Origin: CAZKEG01 sp964601575
Lineage (GTDB): Bacteria > Desulfobacterota > Thermodesulfobacteria > Thermodesulfobacteriales > Thermodesulfatatoraceae
Length of the DNA: 39,236 bases
Assembly: GCA_964601575.1 (NCBI GenBank)
Contig: CAZROA010000019.1
Location: 1 to 39,236, forward strand
Reading direction: 5' to 3'
The notes under the pieces are model-generated. The model ran no database searches, was not told the DNA's origin, and saw nothing but the letters and a program-made list of their open reading frames with translations. A program made the position numbers and the translations under genes. Positions 8,089 through 14,363 of the stretch are shown piece after piece. Position 1 is the first letter of the stretch. Every line of letters starts with the position of its first letter.

Positions 8089-8095
8089 TAGGCCG
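8061..8095 (-). promoter_or_regulatory. Hairpin at the 5' end of the aprBA transcript
   Basis: CGGCCT (8066-8061 on plus) pairs with AGGCCG (8090-8095), with additional pairing AATGA/TCATT inside and a short bulge. The 5' arm begins at the predicted transcription start (~8094), so it would sit at the very end of the mRNA. The ATG of the small ORF lies inside the 5' arm. It could stabilise the message, act as an operator at DNA level, or control small-ORF translation. Confidence 0.5.
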
Positions 8096-8100
8096 ATTTA

Positions 8101-8129
8101 TTTATACGTGCCGCCCGATCCGGTGTCAA
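8101..8129 (-). promoter_or_regulatory. Sigma70-type promoter of the aprBA(-qmo) unit
   Basis: A perfect TTGACA (8129-8124 on the minus strand) is followed after exactly 17 bases by TATAAA (8106-8101). The start point is predicted near 8094. Upstream sequence is A/T-rich (8130-8160), as in promoters with an UP element. This is among the best promoter matches in the window, fitting a highly expressed enzyme. Confidence 0.82.
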
Positions 8130-8356
8130 GAAAAATTATGGCGATAAAAGATAATTAACCTGAGCCAAACCGGCCTAACATCGTATTTCCGTAAAATTTT
8201 TTAAAATTACTGAATCTAACTATTCAAAAAGAATGGTCGGTATCCCAAAAGACCCTTTCGCGCCAGAACTCAAAAAAGGCCTTAAAAGAGAATCTTCTCA
8301 CAAATTTTAGACCCTGTATTCTCCTCCGAGGGATTTGTCGCTAAATTAGCCAAACC

Positions 8357-8980
8357 ATGGAGGCAAAGATCATCGGTCTCCTCCTGGCCGGGGGAAGGGC
8401 CAAACGTTTTGGCGGGAAAAAGTGCCTCTCTCTCCTCAAAGGTAAACCCTTAATAATCTGGACCTACGAGGCCCTTAAAGAAATAGCTCAGGAAATCTGG
8501 CTTTCGGTGAGGGAGGAAGGACAACCGGAAATCGAGTTTGTCCCGGCTAGGAGGATACTCCTTGACAAGGTCAAAGATAAAGGACCGTTATGGGCTCTTC
8601 TTCAGGCCCTAAAGGAGATCACTCCCCAAGATCTTTTGCTCCTGACCGCCTGTGATCAGCCCTTTTTGATGAGGCCCCTTTTAGAATTTCTTCACCAAGA
8701 GGCCCTGGCTCACCCTCGGGCCGAAGCCATAGTCTGCCTTGATCATGAAGGAAAGATCCTTCCTTTTCCCGGCCTTTACCGCCAAGGATTACTCTCCAAA
8801 GAGGGAAGAAAGACCTCTTCTTTTTATCGTTATCTTAAAGAGAGGAAAACTAGATTCGTCTCACCGAAGGCGTGGCAGAAATTTGATCCAGAGGGGCTTA
8901 GTTTCTTTAATATCAATTATCAAGAGGACCTGGTCCTAGCCGAAAAGATTCTGGCTAAATATCGACCTCCTTCGGCTTAG
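8357..8980 (+). CDS. mobA: Molybdenum cofactor guanylyltransferase (MobA-like)
   Basis: MobA transfers GMP from GTP to molybdopterin to build the guanine dinucleotide form of the cofactor. The 207-residue product has the nucleotidyltransferase start LLLAGGRAKRFGGKK (residues 8-22), the internal DKVKDKGPLWALLQAL block, the metal site CDQPFL, and FFNINYQEDL near the end, the standard NiNxxxDL motif. No molybdoenzyme lies in the window, so its client is elsewhere. The ATG at 8357 has no Shine-Dalgarno; a TAAATT at 8342-8347 could be a -10 box of an almost leaderless mRNA. Its 3' end overlaps hyaC by 26 bases in convergent orientation. Confidence 0.85.
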   Translation: MEAKIIGLLLAGGRAKRFGGKKCLSLLKGKPLIIWTYEALKEIAQEIWLSVREEGQPEIEFVPARRILLDKVKDKGPLWALLQALKEITPQDLLLLTACDQPFLMRPLLEFLHQEALAHPRAEAIVCLDHEGKILPFPGLYRQGLLSKEGRKTSSFYRYLKERKTRFVSPKAWQKFDPEGLSFFNINYQEDLVLAEKILAKYRPPSA

Positions 8981-9629
8981 ATTCTTTGTCCTTGGGCAAG
9001 AACTTATAGCCGGAAAATATACTCGAAATAAGGGCCTCAGAACCAAAGATTTCGTTCCAGATGACTAAATAAATATGAACAAGGATGAAGATCAAAAAGA
9101 GCCAAAAGAGAAAGTAATGGACCAGACGGGCCATTTGTTGAGAACCAAAGAGGGCCACTCCCCAAGAGACCCAAAAATGGCTCTCGGGGAAGAGGAGAAA
9201 GAGTCCACTCATGATCATCACCAGGCTTAATAAGATGATGCCTGTGTAAACGGTCCCCGCCAGGGGATTATGCCCCCCATGCCCTGTTGGGCCTTCGGTG
9301 AGATAGAAATAATGCCTAATGGTCAATCTTAATCTCTCCATGTTTCGAGGGGTCAGTGGAAGAAAATCCGCAAGGCGTTCAAAGCGGTTACCGAAGAAGA
9401 AAAGGTACAAACGGAAAAAGACCGCGGCCATAAAGACATAGGCGGCGACAAAGTGGACATACCGCACCTTGGCCATCAGGAAAGTGGTCTTCACCCCGGT
9501 CCAGACGCCCAAGGCAAAGGGATTATGGATGTAGTATCCCGTAAGGCAGAGGACCACGATGGAAAGGGCAAAGGACCAGTGAAAGATCCTCAATCCAAGG
9601 CTCCAGATCTTGAGACGCTTGTAATTCAT
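8955..9629 (-). CDS. hyaC: Hydrogenase b-type cytochrome subunit
   Basis: This membrane subunit takes electrons from the NiFe hydrogenase small subunit and reduces quinone. The 224-residue product has four hydrophobic segments, at about 18-38, 60-80, 130-152 and 168-192. His residues occur at places expected for haem b and quinone sites (RIFHW, RYVHFV, LVHYFLF, ILVHIYL). It ends in a charged tail. It starts at ATG 9629, overlapping the hyaB stop by four bases, so it is translationally coupled. It is the last gene of hyaABC and converges with mobA with overlapping ends and no terminator between them. Confidence 0.92.
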   Translation of the reverse strand: MNYKRLKIWSLGLRIFHWSFALSIVVLCLTGYYIHNPFALGVWTGVKTTFLMAKVRYVHFVAAYVFMAAVFFRLYLFFFGNRFERLADFLPLTPRNMERLRLTIRHYFYLTEGPTGHGGHNPLAGTVYTGIILLSLVMIMSGLFLLFPESHFWVSWGVALFGSQQMARLVHYFLFWLFLIFILVHIYLVIWNEIFGSEALISSIFSGYKFLPKDKESKPKEVDI

Positions 9630-11335
9630 AAGGCCTTTACCTTTATTATTTCTTCGTGTCTTTGGTTGAGGATGTGTACGGCGCAGGCAATACAGGGATC
9701 AAAGGAGTGCACCGTACGTAATACCTCCAAGGGCCTTTCGGGATCGACCACCGGGTTGCCGATGAGAGAGGCCTCATAAGGACCCCGTTGACCGTTTCCA
9801 TCACGCGGGCTGGCGTTCCAGGTAGAAGGGACCACCGCCTGATAGTTCTCTATTCGTCCGTCCTTGATCACAATCCAGTGAGAAAGCGCCCCCCGTGGGG
9901 CCTCGTGGAAGCCCATGCCCCTGATCACCCCCGAAGGAAATTTGGGCGGGTTTTGATAGGGGAAGACCTCAAGATCCCCTTGGGCCACATTCTGAATGAG
10001 TAAATCAAGGTGTTTTAGGGCCAACTCCGCCAACATGGCCGCCCGAATGGCCCGAGCCAAGTGTCGCCCAGGAGTGGAGCATAAGGCCTTGACCGAGACC
10101 TTGCGTTTACTGATCTCCGAGACCTTTCCAAGGGCATGATCGACCCATTTTTGGGTAAGCTCATGCCCCAGGGCATAGCCTATTAACACCTGAGCCAAGG
10201 GACCTACCTGCATGGGCCTCCCCTGAAACCGAGGGGCCTTGGCCCAGGAGTATTTCCCCTTGGGCTGAAAACCCGTGTAATGGGGAACGGTTTCTTCCTC
10301 CCAGGGGTGTTTGGTCCAGTCCCCTTCGTACCAGGAATGGACCACGGTTTCGGTGACGTTCTCGATGAAATACGGATCATCAAAACTCTTGATTGGGGTC
10401 ACCGTGGAGAGATCACCGTCAAAAATGGTCCCTCCAGGTAGATCAAATCTTTCGCCCTTGGTGTCAAGAGGCATGTCTGGGACGGCCAGATAATTCTTGA
10501 CTCCTTCACCGTAGGCCAACCAATCGGCATAGAAAGAGCTGATGGCTATGGCATCAGGCAGATAGACTTGATGGATAAAATCCTTGACCTCAAGAATAAG
10601 TTTCTTGGCCCACATCAGGCGTTCGAGATTGAGGGTGGCCTCATTATCCGGATTAATGGCTAGAGCCACACCACCCACCACTACGGTCTGGATATGGGGG
10701 CTCTTTCCGCCAAAAAGGGCCACTACTTGATTGATCTTATATTGATAATCAAGGGCCTCGAGATAATGAGAAACGGCCAGGAGATTGACCTCCGGGGAGA
10801 GTTTCATCCCCGGATGGCCCCAATAACCACAGGCGAAGGGACCAAGCTGACCGCTTTCTACAAAATTCTTCAGCCTTTGCTGAATGGCCTTGAATCTGGT
10901 CACGCTGTTCCCCGGCCAAGGAGAGAGCCCCTGGGCCAGGGCCGCGGTCTTTCGCGGATCGGCTCTCAGGGCCGAAAGGACATCGACCCAATCAAAGGCG
11001 GAAAGTTGATAAAAGTGAACGATGTGATCCTGCATGCCATGGGAGGCCAAGATGATATTTCGCACGTATTGGGCGTTTAAAGGAATCTCCAAGCCCAGGG
11101 CATTCTCCACCGCTCTGACCGAGGCCAGGGCGTGGACCGTGGTACAGACCCCGCAGATACGTTGGGTAAAGGCCCAGGCATCCCGAGGATCACGCCCCCT
11201 CAAGATGACCTCTATCCCCCGCCACATCTGGGGTGAGGCCCAGGCCTCGCGTACCCGACCACCCTCCACCTCTACCTCGATCCGAAGGTGCCCCTCGATC
11301 CTGGTCAAGGGATCAACGGTAATCTTCTTGGCCAT
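9626..11335 (-). CDS. hyaB: NiFe hydrogenase large subunit (group 1, membrane-bound uptake type)
   Basis: The catalytic subunit carries the NiFe(CN)2CO site and oxidises H2. In the 569-residue product the amino-terminal ligand motif is RICGVCT (C61, C64) and the carboxy-terminal motif is DPCIACAVH (C548, C551). The maturation protease would cut after H554, removing the last 15 residues. The amino-terminus KITVDPLTRIEGHLRIEVEV is typical of group 1 enzymes. It begins two bases after the hyaA stop with GAGGG upstream. It has no signal of its own and should be exported together with HyaA by the Tat system. The exact subgroup needs a tree. Confidence 0.96.
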   Translation of the reverse strand: MAKKITVDPLTRIEGHLRIEVEVEGGRVREAWASPQMWRGIEVILRGRDPRDAWAFTQRICGVCTTVHALASVRAVENALGLEIPLNAQYVRNIILASHGMQDHIVHFYQLSAFDWVDVLSALRADPRKTAALAQGLSPWPGNSVTRFKAIQQRLKNFVESGQLGPFACGYWGHPGMKLSPEVNLLAVSHYLEALDYQYKINQVVALFGGKSPHIQTVVVGGVALAINPDNEATLNLERLMWAKKLILEVKDFIHQVYLPDAIAISSFYADWLAYGEGVKNYLAVPDMPLDTKGERFDLPGGTIFDGDLSTVTPIKSFDDPYFIENVTETVVHSWYEGDWTKHPWEEETVPHYTGFQPKGKYSWAKAPRFQGRPMQVGPLAQVLIGYALGHELTQKWVDHALGKVSEISKRKVSVKALCSTPGRHLARAIRAAMLAELALKHLDLLIQNVAQGDLEVFPYQNPPKFPSGVIRGMGFHEAPRGALSHWIVIKDGRIENYQAVVPSTWNASPRDGNGQRGPYEASLIGNPVVDPERPLEVLRTVHSFDPCIACAVHILNQRHEEIIKVKAL

Positions 11336-11337
11336 GG

Positions 11338-12417
11338 CTAGCCCTCTTTAGACTCTTTCTTGGTGACCTTCTTGGCCGCACCCAAGGCCGCATGAACAGC
11401 CACCCCGGTAGCGGCAAGCCCTAAGGCGGTTTTGCCTATCTTGTCGGCCTGACGGATAATTCCATGACCGGCGGGGACATCGGCCCCGGGTAGGTGTTCA
11501 TAGAAAGGGGTCATGTTGTCCCAAAAATCCGGCTCAGTACACCCGATACACCCGTGTCCGGCCCCTACAGGCCAAGCCCCTACATCGCAAAAGCGGACCA
11601 CCGGGCAATTGGCGTAGGTAACCGGTCCTTTACAACCCATTTTATAGAGACAATAACCCTTTCGGTGGGCCTCATCGCCAAACTGTTCCACAAACCGCCC
11701 TTCATCGAAATGGGCCCGCCTCTCGCAATGATCGTGAATCCGGCGCCCATAGGCAAATTTAGGGCGTCGGAGGGGATCTAGCTCCGGTAAATGACCAAAG
11801 GTGAGGAGATAGACCAGAGTTCCCAATATATTATAGGGGTTGGGAGGACACCCAGGGACATTAATAAGGGGTTTATCGTAGATGATATCTCTCACGCCCA
11901 CCGCCCCGGTGGGATTAGGGGCCGCGGCCTGAATCCCCCCAAAGGCCGCACAGGTCCCTACCGCCACCACCGCAAAGGCATGGGAGGCCACTTCTTTCAG
12001 GATCTCTAAGGCCGGACGACCACCGATCTGACAATAGATGCCTCCGTCTCTGGTCGAGATGGCCCCTTCGACCACGCAAATATATTTGCCCTTGTATTTC
12101 TCGATAGAGTTACGCAACGCCTCCTCGGCCTGTTTACCTGCCGCGGCCATCAAGGTCTCGTGGTATTCAAGGGAGATGAGATCCAAGATAAGATGGGCCA
12201 CATCCGGATGAGAGGCACGCAGGAGGGCCTCGGTACAGCCGGTGCACTCCATGAAATGGAGCCAAATCACCGGTGGTCTTTGAGGAGAAGAGACCGCTGC
12301 CGCTACCTTGTCTACCATCTCTACCGGAAAACCCATGGCCGCCGTGGCGATGGTACAGGCCTTCAAAAAATCCCGCCTCTTAAGCCTCCATAAACCGTTG
12401 TTTCCCAAAAATTTCAT
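11338..12417 (-). CDS. hyaA: NiFe hydrogenase small subunit with Tat signal
   Basis: The small subunit carries three iron-sulfur clusters from the active site to the cytochrome. The 359-residue product has a twin-arginine signal RRDFLKA at residues 14-20 followed by a hydrophobic stretch, so the enzyme works outside the cytoplasmic membrane. Cluster ligands are visible in ECTGCTEA (C58, C61), VGTCAAFGG, VPGCPPNP, and CDVGAWPVGAGHGCIGC. A mildly hydrophobic, Ala/Gly-rich segment near 325-350 followed by a Lys-rich tail is the membrane anchor expected in this class. The ATG has GAGGGAG upstream. The gene is divergent from the protease gene; only about 60 bases separate the two start codons. Confidence 0.95.
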   Translation of the reverse strand: MKFLGNNGLWRLKRRDFLKACTIATAAMGFPVEMVDKVAAAVSSPQRPPVIWLHFMECTGCTEALLRASHPDVAHLILDLISLEYHETLMAAAGKQAEEALRNSIEKYKGKYICVVEGAISTRDGGIYCQIGGRPALEILKEVASHAFAVVAVGTCAAFGGIQAAAPNPTGAVGVRDIIYDKPLINVPGCPPNPYNILGTLVYLLTFGHLPELDPLRRPKFAYGRRIHDHCERRAHFDEGRFVEQFGDEAHRKGYCLYKMGCKGPVTYANCPVVRFCDVGAWPVGAGHGCIGCTEPDFWDNMTPFYEHLPGADVPAGHGIIRQADKIGKTALGLAATGVAVHAALGAAKKVTKKESKEG

Positions 12418-12443
12418 TTTTTTTCTCCCTCACCTAAGGTCTT

Positions 12444-12472
12444 TTGCTCAACCGACCAAACCGAAATAAAAT
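12444..12472 (+). promoter_or_regulatory. Possible promoter of the hydrogenase maturation genes
   Basis: TTGCTC (12444-12449) and TAAAAT (12467-12472) are separated by exactly 17 bases. The predicted start, 12479-12480, falls on the ATG of the hydrogenase protease, so the mRNA would be leaderless. The -35 box is a partial match. Confidence 0.45.
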
Positions 12473-12479
12473 AAATTGG

Positions 12480-12998
12480 ATGAACTCACCTTTCCCTCGG
12501 CTCAAAAAAGACATCGCCTTGATCGGCCTTGGAAACGTACTTTTCCGAGACGAGGGCTTTGGAGTGCATTTTGTACGTTATCTGCAAAGGCACTTCTGCT
12601 TTCCCGAACGGGTCGAATTGATCGACGGGGGCTGTGCCGGCTTGGGGCTCCTTCATCTTATACGTGGGCGCCGGGCTGTCTTTCTCTTTGATGTTTATTC
12701 CTCCCCAGAACCCCCGGGGACTATCCGTGTCTTTGATTGGGACTCGATCGAAAAGCTTGAGGACAACGTCCTTGGCTCGAGCCATCAATTCGGCGTGAAA
12801 GAGGCCTTGAAAATCGCCCGTCTGGTAGACTTGGCCCCTCCCTACTTTAAGGCCATGGCCGTAGTACCAGAGATAATCGAACCCGGGACAGGGCTCTCCG
12901 AAACCCTGAAAAGGGCCTTTAACCCCCTTTTGGAACTCCTCCGGCAAGAATTGAACTTCTTTAATCTTCATTTCTCCCCTAAATCACCTCTCAGGTAA
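12480..12998 (+). CDS. hyaD: Hydrogenase maturation endopeptidase (HyaD/HybD family)
   Basis: This protease removes the C-terminal peptide of the hydrogenase large subunit after nickel insertion. In the 172-residue product, IGLGNVLFRDEGFGVHFV lies near residues 15-32, and the three expected nickel ligands are visible: E25, D71 (in LFDVY) and H102 (in GSSHQFGV). An in-frame TTG at 12444 with AAGGT upstream would add 12 residues. I prefer ATG 12480 because family members start close to the first strand and a promoter points to it. It is divergent from hyaA, whose product partner HyaB is its likely substrate, and precedes hypC by 100 bases. Confidence 0.88.
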   Translation: MNSPFPRLKKDIALIGLGNVLFRDEGFGVHFVRYLQRHFCFPERVELIDGGCAGLGLLHLIRGRRAVFLFDVYSSPEPPGTIRVFDWDSIEKLEDNVLGSSHQFGVKEALKIARLVDLAPPYFKAMAVVPEIIEPGTGLSETLKRAFNPLLELLRQELNFFNLHFSPKSPLR

Positions 12999-13098
12999 CA
13001 TTAGAGAACGTCTAATTTCCGACCAATTTCTATCTATACATTTCGGCGTTTTGGCCGATCTTCTAAATAAGAAGGCTAAGCAAGAAGGAAGGGCCTGT

Positions 13099-13323
13099 AT
13101 GTGTCTAGGAATCCCGATGAAGCTGGTCAAGATAGACTACCCCGTGGCCCTGGCCGAGGCCCGAGGGGTCCAGAGAAAGGTCTATCTCCAATTGATCCCT
13201 GAGGAAGAGATCAAACCCGGAGACTACGTCATCGTACACGTGGGTTTTGCTATCCAAAAATTGACTCCCCAAGAGGCCGAAGAGACCTGGCAGTGTTTTG
13301 ACCAACTCTTAGAACATGCATGA
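13099..13323 (+). CDS. hypC: Hydrogenase assembly chaperone HypC
   Basis: HypC works with HypD to build the Fe(CN)2CO group and delivers it to the large-subunit precursor. The 74-residue product begins MCLGIPMKLV, with the essential Cys2 directly after the start Met. This fixes the start at ATG 13099, which has GGAAGGG upstream; an in-frame TTG at 13051 would bury the Cys and is unlikely. The rest has the OB-fold pattern of the family (VHVGFAIQKL). It overlaps hypA by eight bases. The 100 bases before it contain only a weak inverted repeat after hyaD. Confidence 0.95.
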   Translation: MCLGIPMKLVKIDYPVALAEARGVQRKVYLQLIPEEEIKPGDYVIVHVGFAIQKLTPQEAEETWQCFDQLLEHA

Positions 13324-13678
13324 GGCATCTTTAGTCCTGGCCATGTGTGAAGAGATACTCCGTTTGGCCGAGCGGGAAGGCGCCAAAGGGGTCTCTTCCA
13401 TTACCGTGCGCATCGGAGAGCTCTCCGGCGTAGAAAAAGAGGCCTTCCGCTTTGCCTTTGAGGTCTACCAAAAAGACGACCCTTTTTTCAAAAATGCCGA
13501 ATTAAAAATAGAAACCATTCCAGCCAAGAGTCGATGCCGACATTGTGGGCGAGAAACCACTTCATCCCCCTTTGGACCATGCCCTTATTGCGGGCAATGG
13601 GGGCTTGAGCTGGTCTGTGGGGAGGAACTCGACCTTGTTCGAGTAGAATTCGTCCTTGAAGGAGGCGAAGATGTGTGA
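13316..13678 (+). CDS. hypA: Hydrogenase nickel-insertion protein HypA
   Basis: HypA binds nickel and passes it, with HypB, to the hydrogenase large subunit. The 120-residue product begins MHE, with the nickel-binding His2, and has a zinc site of two CxxC motifs (C74, C77, C89, C92) separated by a short loop. Length and layout are normal. The start overlaps the hypC end by eight bases and the stop overlaps hypB by eight bases, so the three genes are translationally coupled. Confidence 0.96.
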   Translation: MHEASLVLAMCEEILRLAEREGAKGVSSITVRIGELSGVEKEAFRFAFEVYQKDDPFFKNAELKIETIPAKSRCRHCGRETTSSPFGPCPYCGQWGLELVCGEELDLVRVEFVLEGGEDV

Positions 13679-14363
13679 ACACTGCGGTTGCGAATCTAAA
13701 CAGACCAAAGAGGTAGAATTAGAACGCCAGATCTTGGCCGCCAATCAGGAAATAGCCCAGAAAAATCGAAGGCTTTTTCGCCAAAGGGGTATCACAGTCG
13801 TCAATCTCATCAGCGGCCCGGGCTCAGGGAAGACCTCTCTTCTAGAGGCCACCATTGAGGCCCTCAAGGACGAAATACCCATGGCGGTGATCGAGGGGGA
13901 TCTGGAGACCGAACGCGATGCCGAGCGTATCCGGGCCAAAGGGGTCCCGGTCTACCAAGTAACCACCGGCGGGGCCTGTCACCTAGATGCCCTCATGGTC
14001 CACCGGGCCTTTCATCAATTAGAAAAACATGATTTTCGCCTCTTGTTCGTCGAAAACGTGGGCAATCTAGTCTGTCCCTCGGCCTTTGATCTCGGAGAAG
14101 ACATCCGGGTGGTTTTGGTCTCGGTGCCCGAAGGCCCGGATAAACCGGAAAAATATCCCGTCTCTTTTATGAAGGCCGATGTCTTTTGCATCACCAAGGC
14201 CGATCTGTTGCCCTATTTTGACTTTGATCCCCAGGAAGTCATGGCCGCAGCTACCAAGATCAATCCGCGTCTCAAGTGTTTTGTACTCTCTGTGAACCAA
14301 AAGGAGACCCTTGAACCTTGGTTTGCCTTCCTAAGAGAATTGATGAACAAAGAGATAGGCTAA
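13671..14363 (+). CDS. hypB: Hydrogenase nickel-insertion GTPase HypB
   Basis: HypB is the GTPase that drives nickel delivery. The 230-residue product begins MCEHCGC, a short amino-terminal metal motif, with no His-rich stretch for nickel storage. The P-loop GPGSGKTS is at 49-56. The metal site at the dimer interface is visible as CH at 103-104 and C135 in GNLVCPSAFDLG, and the guanine motif is TKAD. The start at ATG 13671 has AAGGAGG six bases upstream; an in-frame TTG at 13656 would lie ahead of that site. It overlaps hypA by eight bases. Confidence 0.96.
   Translation: MCEHCGCESKQTKEVELERQILAANQEIAQKNRRLFRQRGITVVNLISGPGSGKTSLLEATIEALKDEIPMAVIEGDLETERDAERIRAKGVPVYQVTTGGACHLDALMVHRAFHQLEKHDFRLLFVENVGNLVCPSAFDLGEDIRVVLVSVPEGPDKPEKYPVSFMKADVFCITKADLLPYFDFDPQEVMAAATKINPRLKCFVLSVNQKETLEPWFAFLRELMNKEIG

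Larger units (their letters stand above)
7875..8356. other. Intergenic region between aprB and mobA
   Basis: This 482-base gap is the largest without an assigned major gene. From right to left on the minus strand it holds the aprBA promoter (8129-8101), a hairpin at the start point, a candidate 45-codon small ORF, and two A/T-rich inverted repeats: 7916-7939 (10 of 12 positions symmetric) and 7894-7907 (perfect, GTTTTTATAAAAAC). The right part, 8130-8356, is A/T-rich and upstream of mobA; the sequence CCGGCCT recurs at about 8060 and 8169. I found no recognisable binding site for a named regulator. Confidence 0.7.

Noticed and set aside
8233..8310. 25-codon plus-strand frame before mobA (starts MVGIPKDPF)
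   Set aside because: Very short, no Shine-Dalgarno, no promoter; the opposite strand is open as well, so chance is likely.
7875..8356. Rex operator (TTGTGA...TCACAA) or Crp/HcpR-like site in the aprBA region
   Set aside because: Only half-site resemblances such as CTCACAA near 8297; no symmetric match.
12999..13017. Inverted repeat TTAGA/TCTAA with TTT after the hydrogenase protease gene
   Set aside because: Five A/T-rich pairs are too weak to claim a terminator.
13051..13098. TTG start extending HypC by 16 residues
   Set aside because: HypC needs Cys directly after Met, which only ATG 13099 provides.
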